Shown here one piece after another: positions 7,266 through 16,190 of a stretch of DNA of 64,000 nucleotides. The notes under the pieces are model-generated. The model had not been told where the DNA came from. It saw nothing but the letters and a program-made list of their open reading frames with translations, and made no database searches. Within the stretch, counting starts at the first letter, position 1; every line of letters begins with the position of its first letter. Origin of the DNA: SVFI01 sp045588655 (GTDB lineage Bacteria > Bacillota > Clostridia > Lachnospirales > Lachnospiraceae); the NCBI GenBank assembly GCA_045588655.1, contig JAZNEP010000044.1, positions 9,303 through 73,302 of the forward strand, in the 5' to 3' direction. The translations under genes and the position numbers were made by a program.

Positions 7266-9155
7266 ATGGTATTTACAAATGAGAAATGTCTTGGGTGTAA
7301 TAAATGTATTCGCTCCTGTCCTGCGATTACGGCAAATGTCGCAGAGAAGGGAAGAATTGTTGTAAATGAAGCTATGTGTATTCAGTGTGGGGCGTGTTTC
7401 GATCATTGTATGCATGGAGCGAGAGATTATGAAGATGATACCAATCTTTTTTTAGAGGGGTTAAAAGCTGGGAAAAAGTTTTCGGTGATTGTGGCACCGG
7501 CGTTTATTGCGAATTATCCAAAGGAATATAAAAAAGTGTATGGTTATCTGAAATCCTTAGGGGTAGAACATATCTATAGTGTCAGCTTCGGTGCGGATAT
7601 TACGACGTGGGCGTACATTTCATATTTGAAAGAAACAGGAAAGACAGGGCTCATCAGTCAGCCATGTCCTGCCATTGTAAATTATATTGAAAAGTATCAG
7701 CCACAGTTAATCCCGATGCTGGTACCACTACATAGTCCAATGCTGGCGGAAGCGGTATATTTAAAAAAATATAAGAATGTGAAAGAGGATTTGGTATTCT
7801 TAAGTCCTTGTATTGCAAAAAGACTTGAAGTCAATGATAAAAATACGGGTGGATATGTAAAGTACAATGTAACGTTTAAAAAGTTGATGGAGGCGATTGG
7901 CAGCGCATATAAAGATGCGCAGGAAGCGGAAGAAGAAAGCAGCTATGGATTGGGAGCAAGATATCCAAAACCGGGAGGACTCAAAGAATGCGTATATTTC
8001 TTCTTGGGCAATCAGACCGCTGTATTACAGGTAGAGGGCGAGGAAGAAGCCTACAAATTCCTAAAAGAATATGAAAAGCGTAAAAACAATCTGCCGTTTA
8101 TGGTCGACATTCTAAATTGTCAAAAAGGATGCATTCGAGGTACAGCTACTGATGAGAAAATCGATGATGTGGATGTAGAACTGGCAATTAATGAAATGAA
8201 TAAGCTCGTGGTAAACGAGACAAAGCCTTCCAAAGGAGCAAAACATAATCCGTGGAACAGTGCGTTGTCATTGGAGAAACGCTGGGAGTATTTCTGTGAA
8301 CAGTTTAAAGATTTAAATATCAATGACTTTAAACGAGCATATACTAATAAAAAAGTGAATGTATTACAACCGGATCCGTCAGAATTAGAAGCCATCTTTA
8401 TGGATATGCGCAAAGTCACAAATGAGTCACGCCATATCGATTGCTCGTGTTGCGGATACACGACCTGTAAAGAGATGGCCTGTGCGATATATAACGGGGC
8501 AAACAATAAAGAAAACTGTATACACTACATAAAGGCATTAACAGAAATAGAAAAACAGGAAATTCAAGCGATTTATCAGGAGAATATGGAAGCTCAGGAA
8601 AACCGCAATAAAAAACTGGCACTTATCATCGAAAAGTTTGACATGCTAAATCAAGGTATCGCAGAGCTGGCAAAGGCAAACGACATAACATCCGAAGATG
8701 CAGGGAATGTGGCCGAAGTAGTAAGTGAAGTGACAGCGCAGTGTGAAATGATCAGCAAGTCATTAGAGTTGTTTGTGGAGTTTGCAGATTTATATGTTGC
8801 AAGCAATGACAGCATTGCCAAAATTGCGAATAAGACAAATCTGCTAAGTTTAAATGCGAGTATCGAAGCGGCAAGAGCGGGTGAGATGGGCAAAGGTTTT
8901 GCGGTGGTTGCAGGTGAAATCCGTACGCTTGCATCTTCTACAAAGGAATTGATTGAAGCAAATGATGCACAGGCAGAAAGCACGATACCAAGAATAAAAG
9001 AAAGCATCGATCAAATTAAAAACCTGCTGGAGGGTATTTATGCATTGAATGAGCGTATCGTGAATATTGCAGCAACGACAGAAGAAATTACATCACAGAG
9101 TGATTCGATTCAAGCGCTTTCGGATGAAATACAAGGTGTCGTAAGTACGATTTAA
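7266..9155 (+). CDS. Ferredoxin / [FeFe]-hydrogenase-like / methyl-accepting signalling chimera
   Basis: This is a 629-residue soluble protein. Residues 1-55 carry two [4Fe-4S] motifs (CLGCNKCIRSC and CIQCGACFDHC). Residues ~70-360 are an [FeFe]-hydrogenase large-domain relative with degenerate H-cluster signatures: QPCP (Cys134) for TSCCP, SPCIAK for MPCxxK, and NCQKGCIRG for ACxxGCxxGG. The cluster-ligand cysteines remain, but the proton-transfer cysteine of the first motif is a proline. Residues ~385-425 add a cysteine-rich 4Fe-4S domain (CSCCGYTTC). Residues ~480-629 are a chemoreceptor hairpin (NASIEAARAG). This looks like a redox or H2 sensor coupled to chemotaxis-type signalling, not a catalytic hydrogenase. 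No membrane helix is seen. Confidence 0.85.
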   Translation: MVFTNEKCLGCNKCIRSCPAITANVAEKGRIVVNEAMCIQCGACFDHCMHGARDYEDDTNLFLEGLKAGKKFSVIVAPAFIANYPKEYKKVYGYLKSLGVEHIYSVSFGADITTWAYISYLKETGKTGLISQPCPAIVNYIEKYQPQLIPMLVPLHSPMLAEAVYLKKYKNVKEDLVFLSPCIAKRLEVNDKNTGGYVKYNVTFKKLMEAIGSAYKDAQEAEEESSYGLGARYPKPGGLKECVYFFLGNQTAVLQVEGEEEAYKFLKEYEKRKNNLPFMVDILNCQKGCIRGTATDEKIDDVDVELAINEMNKLVVNETKPSKGAKHNPWNSALSLEKRWEYFCEQFKDLNINDFKRAYTNKKVNVLQPDPSELEAIFMDMRKVTNESRHIDCSCCGYTTCKEMACAIYNGANNKENCIHYIKALTEIEKQEIQAIYQENMEAQENRNKKLALIIEKFDMLNQGIAELAKANDITSEDAGNVAEVVSEVTAQCEMISKSLELFVEFADLYVASNDSIAKIANKTNLLSLNASIEAARAGEMGKGFAVVAGEIRTLASSTKELIEANDAQAESTIPRIKESIDQIKNLLEGIYALNERIVNIAATTEEITSQSDSIQALSDEIQGVVSTI

Positions 9156-9182
9156 TGAGATAATGACAAGAAATAACAAACT

Positions 9183-9210
9183 AGAAAAGGGGCATAAGCC
9201 CCTTTTCTTA
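9183..9210. terminator. Bidirectional terminator
   Basis: An 11-bp perfect stem (AGAAAAGGGGC / GCCCCTTTTCT) with an ATAA loop separates the convergent hydrogenase-like and porB-type genes. Confidence 0.85.
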
Positions 9211-9232
9211 ATTTTCATAAATAAATCATTAT

Positions 9233-10165
9233 TTATTTTGAACATAAGAACTGCAGATTTTCCCAGCGCCGGTCTACTTCGGCCTGGAACTGCTCAATCA
9301 AATGCTCGTTTCCGCTTTTAAATAAATGGCGGAATCTTCCTTGCGGACGTAAGAAATCCTCAATTGGAAGTTTCTTTTTAGGTTCATAATTAAGAATCCA
9401 CTTGCCGTGATCGACTTCAAATAACGGCCAATAGCAGGTTTCTACTCCAAGCTTGCATATTTCCATAATGTCTTCGGTTGGATAGTTCCAGCCTCTCGGA
9501 CACGGTGCCATCACATTGAGGAAAGCAGCCCCCGGTGTATAGATGGCTTTTTCTGATTTGGTATGCAAATCTTTGAAGTTGCCAAGCAGAGTAGACTGCG
9601 CAACATAAGGTACATCATGCGCTGCGATAATGGCAGCTAAGTCCTTGCGGTTCTGCATTTTTCCATTCGACTGGCGTCCCACCGGTGTGGTAGTGGTGTC
9701 AGCATACATTGGAGTAGCGGAAGAACGCTGAATACCGGTATTCATATATGCGCCGTTGTCATAGCAGACATACACGAAATCATGATTACGTTCCATGGCA
9801 CCGGATAAGGACTGAAAACCGATATCATAGGTACCGCCATCACCGCCGAAGGTGATAAACTTGTAGGTGTCGTCTATTTTACCTTTTTTCTTTAATATTT
9901 GATATGCAGTTTCTACACCACTCATTGTAGCACCTGCATTTTCAAATGCATTGTGAATGTAGCTGTCCTCGTAAGCGGTGTAAGGATACATGAAAGTAGA
10001 CACTTCCAGACATCCGGTTGCATTGCCTATGACGGCTTTGTCACCTTCGTGGAGTGCGCGGAGCACGGCGCGAACAGCGATGGTACCGCCACAGCCGGCG
10101 CACATTCTATGTCCTGGAGCCAAACGTTCCGGTTTGTTCATTTCTGCTTTAAAATCATAACTCAT
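9233..10165 (-). CDS. porB: 2-oxoacid (pyruvate):ferredoxin oxidoreductase, beta subunit
   Basis: This 310-residue protein is the thiamine-diphosphate-binding subunit. The N-terminal CAGCGG motif supplies cluster ligands. GGDGG...NGAYMNTG is the Mg-ThDP binding motif (GDG with a downstream asparagine). With the alpha, gamma and delta subunits it oxidises a 2-oxoacid to acyl-CoA and CO2 while reducing ferredoxin, in the cytoplasm. It is the last gene of the four-gene operon and starts 14 nt after the alpha subunit. Pyruvate is the likely substrate, but branched 2-oxoacid (VOR) enzymes have the same architecture. Confidence 0.88.
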   Translation of the reverse strand: MSYDFKAEMNKPERLAPGHRMCAGCGGTIAVRAVLRALHEGDKAVIGNATGCLEVSTFMYPYTAYEDSYIHNAFENAGATMSGVETAYQILKKKGKIDDTYKFITFGGDGGTYDIGFQSLSGAMERNHDFVYVCYDNGAYMNTGIQRSSATPMYADTTTTPVGRQSNGKMQNRKDLAAIIAAHDVPYVAQSTLLGNFKDLHTKSEKAIYTPGAAFLNVMAPCPRGWNYPTEDIMEICKLGVETCYWPLFEVDHGKWILNYEPKKKLPIEDFLRPQGRFRHLFKSGNEHLIEQFQAEVDRRWENLQFLCSK

Positions 10166-10179
10166 CTCATTTGCCCCCC

Positions 10180-11361
10180 TTATCCTCTAAGTCCTACATA
10201 ACGATACTCATCAAATGCAGTACCGTCTTTGTCATAAGCTGCTAAATCTTCATAAATACGTTTTGCATCTGAAACTGTAAAGTCACGTCCGCCAAGACCA
10301 TAAATCAGATTAAATGCTTTGACATCCTTGGCATAATCATAAAGAGCGGCTTTTACTTCAGAACCCAAAGGACCGCCTTTGCCGCGGAAGCATTCGCTTC
10401 GATCCATGATGGCAACTGTTTTGCAATGTTTCAGCGCATTTGCAATTTCTTCATCCGGGAACGGACGGAAGACACGGAGTTTTAAAAGACCGACTTTCAT
10501 TCCGCGTTCACGAAGCTGATCAATCGCATCTTTGGTAGCACCTGCAGCTGATCCGATGATTACGATGGCGTAATCCGCATCTTCAAGTCGATATTCCTCA
10601 AAGAAACCATAACTTCGGCCGGATATTTCACCATATTCTTTTCCAATATCTAAAATTACCTGTTTGGCTTTGTTCATGGCGGTATTTTGAGCCATCTTCG
10701 TTTCCATGTAATAGTTGGAAACGGCATAAGGGCCTAACGACATTGGTTGCTTGGAATTGAGTAAGTAATTTTCCGGTTGGTATTCGCCTACAAATTTTTT
10801 GACAATGTCATCTTCCAAAAGTTCAATGTTTTCCACTGCGTGGCTTGTAATAAATCCATCCTGACAAATCATAATCGGAAGCATGACATCTTTGTGCTCC
10901 GCAATGCGATATGCCTGTACAAAGTTATCGTAAACTTCCTGATTGTTTTCAGCATAAATCTGAAGAAATCCGGTATCACGGGCTCCCATGGAGTCAGAAT
11001 GGTCACAGTTAATGTTGATCGGACCGGATAACGCACGGTTTACCAGGCAAAGTGCCAAAGGTAAACGGTTTGATGCTGCTACGTACAATTCTTCCCACAT
11101 CAAAGCAAGACCGCAGGAAGAGGTGGCGGTCAAAGATCTGGCGCCGGCTGCCTGAGCACCGATGGTGGCGCTCATGGAGCTGTGCTCACTTTCTACAGGA
11201 ATAAATTCGGTATCCATCTCACCGTTTGCAATATAGTTGGCCACATACTGCGGAATTTCGGTCGATGGAGTGATTGGGAATGCAGGCATGACATCAGGGT
11301 TTACCTGCTTGATTGCATAGGAAATTGCTTCATTTCCGGATAAACGTTCTCTAATAGCCAT
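10180..11361 (-). CDS. porA: 2-oxoacid (pyruvate):ferredoxin oxidoreductase, alpha subunit
   Basis: This 393-residue protein carries the N-terminal pyrimidine-binding domain (AFPITPSTEIP, then VESEHSSMSATIGAQAAGAR with the catalytic glutamate) and the C-terminal domain II (VGLLKLRVFRPFPDEEI). It forms the active site together with the beta subunit. It starts one base after the delta-subunit stop, so the genes are probably translationally coupled. Lengths and order (gamma-delta-alpha-beta) match archaeal and Thermotoga-type four-subunit PFOR, rather than the single large-chain PFOR that most Clostridia also have. Confidence 0.88.
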   Translation of the reverse strand: MAIRERLSGNEAISYAIKQVNPDVMPAFPITPSTEIPQYVANYIANGEMDTEFIPVESEHSSMSATIGAQAAGARSLTATSSCGLALMWEELYVAASNRLPLALCLVNRALSGPININCDHSDSMGARDTGFLQIYAENNQEVYDNFVQAYRIAEHKDVMLPIMICQDGFITSHAVENIELLEDDIVKKFVGEYQPENYLLNSKQPMSLGPYAVSNYYMETKMAQNTAMNKAKQVILDIGKEYGEISGRSYGFFEEYRLEDADYAIVIIGSAAGATKDAIDQLRERGMKVGLLKLRVFRPFPDEEIANALKHCKTVAIMDRSECFRGKGGPLGSEVKAALYDYAKDVKAFNLIYGLGGRDFTVSDAKRIYEDLAAYDKDGTAFDEYRYVGLRG

Positions 11362-11362
11362 G

Positions 11363-11668
11363 TTACTGTCCCTCCTTCATTGTGATGGCATCAAAAGGGC
11401 ATACCTTTGCGCAGATGCCACAACCTTTGCAGTGATCCAAGTCAAACTGTCCGCGTTTACTGCCACATACAGGAATGGAGCTGTCCGGACAAACCGGAAC
11501 ACAAAGCAGACACTGTTTACATTTTTCACTGTGGAATACAGGAGTCTTGGTACGCCATTCCCCGGTGTGAAATAGTTTGGAAGTTCCGGAACCATATATC
11601 TGGTTTCCTAAGGTAATATCCTGCCATTTGCTTTTTTCTGTTATCTTTGTAATGTCGGTTGCTGCCAT
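11363..11668 (-). CDS. porD: 2-oxoacid:ferredoxin oxidoreductase, delta (2x[4Fe-4S]) subunit
   Basis: This is a 101-residue ferredoxin-like subunit. Two clusters are bound by CKQCLLCVPVCPD and CKGCGICAKVCP. It relays electrons from the ThDP site to soluble ferredoxin. The gene abuts the gamma-subunit gene directly, and the alpha gene begins one base after its stop. Confidence 0.88.
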   Translation of the reverse strand: MAATDITKITEKSKWQDITLGNQIYGSGTSKLFHTGEWRTKTPVFHSEKCKQCLLCVPVCPDSSIPVCGSKRGQFDLDHCKGCGICAKVCPFDAITMKEGQ

Positions 11669-12241
11669 CTATTCCACCTCCTCGTATGCCATATGTAGTG
11701 CCTTAAGGTTTCCGTCAATTACCTCAGGCTTCTTTGCAAATTTATGTTTGTATGAGTTTTCCATTTCACGGAAGAAGTCTTCCTTTGTCATAACCTGACT
11801 GATGGCAACAATTGCTGCAAGCATCGGTGAGTTAGGGAAGTATTTTCCCAGAGCTTCTTCTGAAATGCGTCTTGCATCGATAGTGTAGACATCGCCTGTA
11901 TAATGATTTAGATACGGTTTTACTTCGTCTACACTTTTGGTGGTGTTGATAACGATGGCACCCTCAGGATTTAAGCCTTTTGTTACCTCTACACTTTCCA
12001 ATAAAGTTTCGTCCACTACAACAACGTAGTCCGGATCATAAATGTTGGAATGTACGCGAATCTGGTGATCGCTGATGCGATTGTACGCGGTAATCGGCGC
12101 CCCCATTCGCTCCGGACCATATTCCGGAAATCCTTGTACATATTTGCCTGTCATAAAGGCTGCATCTGCCAGCATTAGTGCGGCAGATTTGGCACCCTGG
12201 CCCCCACGCCCGTGCCATCTGATTTCTACTGTGTTTTTCAC
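11669..12241 (-). CDS. porG: 2-oxoacid:ferredoxin oxidoreductase, gamma subunit
   Basis: This 190-residue subunit has the classic N-terminus EIRWHGRGGQGAKSAALMLADA, followed by a PEYGPERMGAPI segment, both diagnostic of the gamma domain of pyruvate/ketoisovalerate ferredoxin oxidoreductases. The start codon is GTG at 12241, with AAGGAG 8 nt upstream. It is the first gene of the minus-strand operon, and a promoter candidate lies about 80-105 nt upstream. Confidence 0.88.
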   Translation of the reverse strand: MKNTVEIRWHGRGGQGAKSAALMLADAAFMTGKYVQGFPEYGPERMGAPITAYNRISDHQIRVHSNIYDPDYVVVVDETLLESVEVTKGLNPEGAIVINTTKSVDEVKPYLNHYTGDVYTIDARRISEEALGKYFPNSPMLAAIVAISQVMTKEDFFREMENSYKHKFAKKPEVIDGNLKALHMAYEEVE

Positions 12242-12317
12242 GCTATACTCTCCTTATATTTATTTGGTATGGAAGTAGTAAAAATCCATACGATGATACA
12301 TTACACACAACACTCTA

Positions 12318-12346
12318 ATTATATGTGGTTTAGAGTCAAAAGTAAA
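12318..12346 (-). promoter_or_regulatory. Promoter candidate for the por-type operon
   Basis: On the minus strand TTTACT and TATAAT are separated by exactly 17 bp, about 77 nt before the GTG of the gamma subunit. Confidence 0.5.
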
Positions 12347-12461
12347 TTGAAAATTGCTACAAGAAACCGCTATTTCATAAGAAAATAAGATGAATTTCAG
12401 TGTTAAGCGTGATATACTGTTTGAGTGACCGTAGACAGAGAGAAAAAAGGAGAAATTTGGT

Positions 12462-14204
12462 ATGAAAATGCTTTGGAAACTGACCAAAGAAGCAGCCAGG
12501 TATAAAGGGCTTTATATTTTGGCCATTCTTGCAACATTGGGGTTGACGATGGTCAATCTTGCGGCGCCTAAGGTGCTGTCTGCCATGACAGGATTCGTTT
12601 CCGCGGGTGTAGATGAGGCAGCACGAAAAATGACGGCCTCTCTGGCGCTTGTTTTGTTATTACTTTATTTCGTTCGTATTTTGTTACGTTTCCTGAGCAA
12701 TTATTTGGCACATAAAGCGACTTGGTATTTGGTGGGAGATTTACGCAGCAGAATGTACGACAAACTGCAGAGTCTTGATTTTGGTTTCTTTCATGACAAA
12801 CAAACCGGAGATCTGATGAGTCGTATTGTCAATGATACAAGAGATTTTGAAGTGCTATATGCCCACATGATTCCGGAAATGATAACGAATATTGTGACAT
12901 TTGTGGGAGTGCTGGTTATTCTTTTGACAATCAACTGGAAACTGGCATTGATTACTTGTTGTCCAATTCCGCTTATTCTGGCATCGGGAGTGGTGTTTGC
13001 AAAAAAAGTACGACCATATTTTAAGGCATCACAAAAATGTATGGGCGAATTAAATGCACAGCTTCAGGATAGTCTTTCCGGAATTCACGAAATACAGTCG
13101 TTTGGACAGGAGGCATATGAGAGTGAGTGTGTACGAGAGAAAAATTTTGAGCAGGTCAAGGCAATGCTACGCGCACTTCGCGCCAGTGCAGTGTTTCATC
13201 CGTGTGTAGAATTTCTTTCATCCGCGGGAACGATACTGGTTGTCTTTTTTGGAGGATATCTGGCGTATAAAGGGCAGCTATCCGTGGAAGATATTGTCGC
13301 GTTTGTACTATATTTGTCATTGTTCTATGCGCCGGTATCCGGGCTTGCCAATTTGCTGGAAAATCTGCAACAGTCGTTGGCCGGTGCAGAGCGTGTGACG
13401 TTGATTTTGGATACGCCTTCTGCAATTCAGAATGCAGAGCATGCAAAGGATATTGGTCAAGTGAAAGGTGCAATTGCGTTTGAAGATGTTAGTTTTTCTT
13501 ATGAAAACGGTATACCGGTGCTGAAGCAGATTTCTTTTTCCTGCAAACCGGGTACGATGGTGGCCTTGGTTGGACCGACCGGTGTGGGAAAAACAACAAT
13601 GACGCAACTGATTTCCCGATTTTATGATCCGGTGGAAGGAAATATTTTCATTGATGGAAAGAATATTAAGGATGTTACACTAGAGAGTCTGCGACGTAAT
13701 ATATCACCGGTATTGCAGGATACGTTTTTGTTTCATGGTACGATTGCTGAAAATATCGGTTATGCAAGGCCGGATGCTACAAGAGAAGAGATCGAAGAAG
13801 CAGCAAAAGCAGCAAACATACATGAAGATATCATGCATATGCCAAAGCAATATGAGACAGAAGTGGGAGAGAGAGGTTTGCGTCTTTCCGGTGGTCAGAA
13901 GCAGAGGGTGTCCATTGCCAGGGCGATTCTGAGAAAGTCGCCGGTGATTATTTTAGATGAAGCGACGGCGTCTGTAGATGTGCAGACGGAAAAGAAAATT
14001 CAGAAAGCAATCAAAAACATGGCAGGAAAGCGTACCATAATTGCCATCGCCCATCGATTGTCTACCATTAAGGATGCAGATGTCATTCTGGTGGTACACG
14101 AAGGGAAGATTATAGAACGCGGTACGCATGAGGAATTGCTGGCCATGAAAGGATTTTATTATCAAATGCAACAGGCGCAGGAGGAAGAGAAGGAGTCAGT
14201 GTGA
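12462..14204 (+). CDS. ABC exporter, fused membrane-ATPase half-transporter
   Basis: This is a 580-residue half-transporter. Six membrane helices lie in residues 1-315. The nucleotide-binding domain at about 335-570 has Walker A GPTGVGKTT, a Q-loop near LQDTFLF, signature LSGGQKQR, Walker B VIILDEATASVD and the H-loop AHRLST. It belongs to the MsbA/MdlB-like multidrug or lipid exporter class and would act as a homodimer, because no partner half-transporter is adjacent. AAAAGGAG lies 8-9 nt before the ATG. The substrate is unknown. Confidence 0.88.
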   Translation: MKMLWKLTKEAARYKGLYILAILATLGLTMVNLAAPKVLSAMTGFVSAGVDEAARKMTASLALVLLLLYFVRILLRFLSNYLAHKATWYLVGDLRSRMYDKLQSLDFGFFHDKQTGDLMSRIVNDTRDFEVLYAHMIPEMITNIVTFVGVLVILLTINWKLALITCCPIPLILASGVVFAKKVRPYFKASQKCMGELNAQLQDSLSGIHEIQSFGQEAYESECVREKNFEQVKAMLRALRASAVFHPCVEFLSSAGTILVVFFGGYLAYKGQLSVEDIVAFVLYLSLFYAPVSGLANLLENLQQSLAGAERVTLILDTPSAIQNAEHAKDIGQVKGAIAFEDVSFSYENGIPVLKQISFSCKPGTMVALVGPTGVGKTTMTQLISRFYDPVEGNIFIDGKNIKDVTLESLRRNISPVLQDTFLFHGTIAENIGYARPDATREEIEEAAKAANIHEDIMHMPKQYETEVGERGLRLSGGQKQRVSIARAILRKSPVIILDEATASVDVQTEKKIQKAIKNMAGKRTIIAIAHRLSTIKDADVILVVHEGKIIERGTHEELLAMKGFYYQMQQAQEEEKESV

Positions 14205-14318
14205 CAGCATACGCAAAAGAGCTGAAACCATTGAAAATGGCAGAAGATTCTGCTATATTTGTACCTGGAAATAGATAGCAATTTCTTACAATTAGTATAA
14301 TGTAAAAGGAGAAGGAAC

Positions 14319-15224
14319 ATGGGAGAATCAATGAAAGATTACGAAAGAGAGCTGGAAGCGTCCTTTCGTACAATCAAGGAGGGGGACGTCCTGTCAGGGA
14401 CAGTCATTGGTGTCAATGAAGAGGAAGTGACACTGGATCTGCGCTACTACACGCAGGGAATCATAAAAGCAGGTGATATGAGTGAAGATCCGGGGTTTTC
14501 TATTATGGAAGATGTGCAGCTGGGCGATGTAATAGAGGCGACCGTGGTAAAAATGGATGATGGACAGGGGAATATTTTATTATCCAAAAAGGAAGCCAAT
14601 GATATACTTGCATGGGATGATCTGTTGCAATATATGGAAGAAAAAAAGGAGATTAACGTTAAGGTTAGCGATGTAGTAAATGCCGGTGTGGTGGCTTATG
14701 TTTTAGGGATTAGAGGATTTATTCCGGCTTCACAGCTGGATATATCCTATGTCGAGGACCTGGAAGTCTACAGAGGAAAAAAACTGACCGTCAGAGTTAT
14801 TACAGTCGATAAGGAAAAGAGTAAGCTGATTCTTTCGGCCAGAGAGATTATCAGAGAGCAGAAAAAAGAGGAGCATGACCATAAGGTGGCAATGATTGTA
14901 CCGGGTACGGTATTGGAAGGTGTGGTTGAGAGTCTTCAGCCATATGGAGCATTTGTGGATTTAAAAGATGGACTGAGTGGACTGGTTCATATTTCGCAGA
15001 TTTGTCAGAGAAGAATCAAAAAACCATCAGAGGTATTGAAGGTAGGAGATACCGTAAAGGTAAAGGTTTTAAATACAGGAGAAGGAAAGATTTCTCTGAG
15101 TATCAAGGCCGTACAGGAAGATCAGGAAGCACAGGAGAGAGAAGAGCTGGATGTGACACAGTTTTCTTCGCAGGAAAATGTGGGTACCAGTCTGGGCGAT
15201 TTGTTAAAAGGAATAAAACTGTAA
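14319..15224 (+). CDS. S1 RNA-binding domain protein (ribosomal S1-like)
   Basis: This 301-residue protein has three S1/OB-fold repeats, at about residues 18-88, 105-172 and 190-258. The third is the most canonical (GTVLEGVVESLQPYGAFVDL...GLVHISQI). It is shorter than the 4-6 repeat S1 of Proteobacteria, but such short S1 homologues are usual in Clostridia. It probably binds single-stranded RNA in translation or RNA decay. The gene has its own strong terminator 12 nt after the stop. Confidence 0.85.
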   Translation: MGESMKDYERELEASFRTIKEGDVLSGTVIGVNEEEVTLDLRYYTQGIIKAGDMSEDPGFSIMEDVQLGDVIEATVVKMDDGQGNILLSKKEANDILAWDDLLQYMEEKKEINVKVSDVVNAGVVAYVLGIRGFIPASQLDISYVEDLEVYRGKKLTVRVITVDKEKSKLILSAREIIREQKKEEHDHKVAMIVPGTVLEGVVESLQPYGAFVDLKDGLSGLVHISQICQRRIKKPSEVLKVGDTVKVKVLNTGEGKISLSIKAVQEDQEAQEREELDVTQFSSQENVGTSLGDLLKGIKL

Positions 15225-15235
15225 GAAATAAGGAT

Positions 15236-15282
15236 GCAAAAACCTGTCCGTTTTCATTGGAACGGACAGGTTTTTGCTTTAG
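15236..15282 (+). terminator. Strong rho-independent terminator
   Basis: A 17-bp perfect stem (15236-15252 with 15261-15277) has an 8-nt loop, followed by TTT. Confidence 0.9.
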
Positions 15283-15391
15283 AGGATGCGCACTCATCAT
15301 TAAAAAATAAAAAACGATAAAAAATTTGTAACGAAACGTATAGGTTTATGGACTTATCTACAGAAAGCAAAAGGAGGAAAGGAGAAGCACG

Positions 15392-15892
15392 TTGGAGATA
15401 AAAAAAGCGTACGAGCAATATTTTGATACTGTTTTTGGTTATCTGTGTACGCTGACAGGTGGAAATTATGACCTGGCAGAAGAGCTGACGCAGGAAACAT
15501 TTTATCGTGCCACGAAAAAAATCTCGGAATTCCGCGGGGATTGCAAAATGTCTACCTGGCTGTGCCAGATTGCAAAATATGTATACTATCAGAATCTGGA
15601 TAAAAAACGGCGAAGGAAAGAAGTGGCATTTGAGGAAGCAGTGGAGATTGCTGTGCATGAGGATATGCAAAAGTCAATCGAAGATGCGCAAGCAAAATTG
15701 CATATATATAAAATGATACATAATCTTCAGGCGCCAATGAGCGATGTAGTGATGCTCAGGTTGACCGGAGAATTAAGTTTCAAAGAAATCGGTGATATTT
15801 TGGGACAGTCAGAGAACTGGGCCAGAGTTACGTTTTATCGTGCAAAGCAGTTACTGGGAAAGGAGCTTGGGAAAGATGAATCAGACCTATGA
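15392..15892 (+). CDS. ECF-type RNA polymerase sigma factor (second locus)
   Basis: This 166-residue sigma factor has region 2 at about 5-75 (YFDTVFGYLCTLTGGNYDLAEELTQETFYRA) and region 4 at about 108-160 (MLRLTGELSFKEIGDILGQSENWARVTFYRAK). The initiation codon is TTG with AAAGGAGAA 7 nt upstream. Its 3' end overlaps the downstream anti-sigma gene by 17 nt, indicating translational coupling and a fixed ratio of sigma to anti-sigma. It is not close in sequence to the sigma factor at 3318. Confidence 0.9.
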   Translation: MEIKKAYEQYFDTVFGYLCTLTGGNYDLAEELTQETFYRATKKISEFRGDCKMSTWLCQIAKYVYYQNLDKKRRRKEVAFEEAVEIAVHEDMQKSIEDAQAKLHIYKMIHNLQAPMSDVVMLRLTGELSFKEIGDILGQSENWARVTFYRAKQLLGKELGKDESDL

Positions 15893-16172
15893 TTGCAATA
15901 TTATATTGGATTTGCTTCCGCTCTCTATCGATCAGATGGTATGTGAGGAAACAGATCAGGTAATCCGCGAGCATCTTCTCGAGTGTGAAAGCTGCAGGCG
16001 GATATATGAAGAAATGAGTAAAGAGATTGATATTACATCAGAAAAAAAGAAGAGAAAAAGAAAACACAGATACAGGAAAAAGAATGTGATAAAGATGATT
16101 ATATTGGGGTATCTGCTATTTTTGGCGATGATTATAGCGTTTTGCGTCATCGACGTAAAGTTCTTCTTTTAG
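15876..16172 (+). CDS. Zinc-finger anti-sigma factor, short membrane-anchored form
   Basis: This 98-residue protein has a ZAS-type zinc-binding anti-sigma domain at residues 1-50 (DCNIILDLLPLSIDQM, then HLLECESC with the HxxxCxxC motif). A very basic KKKRKRKHRYRKK linker and one C-terminal membrane helix (LGYLLFLAMIIAFCVI) follow, with almost nothing outside the membrane. ATG 15876 was chosen because the ZAS domain begins there. It lies inside the end of the sigma gene, with AAGGAG about 10 nt upstream. Its first 45 residues are clearly paralogous to those of the next gene product. Confidence 0.8.
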   Translation: MNQTYDCNIILDLLPLSIDQMVCEETDQVIREHLLECESCRRIYEEMSKEIDITSEKKKRKRKHRYRKKNVIKMIILGYLLFLAMIIAFCVIDVKFFF

Positions 16173-16190
16173 CAAAGAGAGGTGAAAGAT

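Noticed and set aside
7266..9155. Catalytic [FeFe]-hydrogenase
   Set aside because: The first H-cluster motif lacks the proton-transfer cysteine and the chain ends in a chemoreceptor signalling domain.
9233..12241. Indolepyruvate or 2-oxoglutarate ferredoxin oxidoreductase
   Set aside because: Four separate subunits in gamma-delta-alpha-beta order and the alpha-subunit start match the pyruvate/isovalerate type; IOR has fused large subunits and OGOR lacks this delta arrangement.
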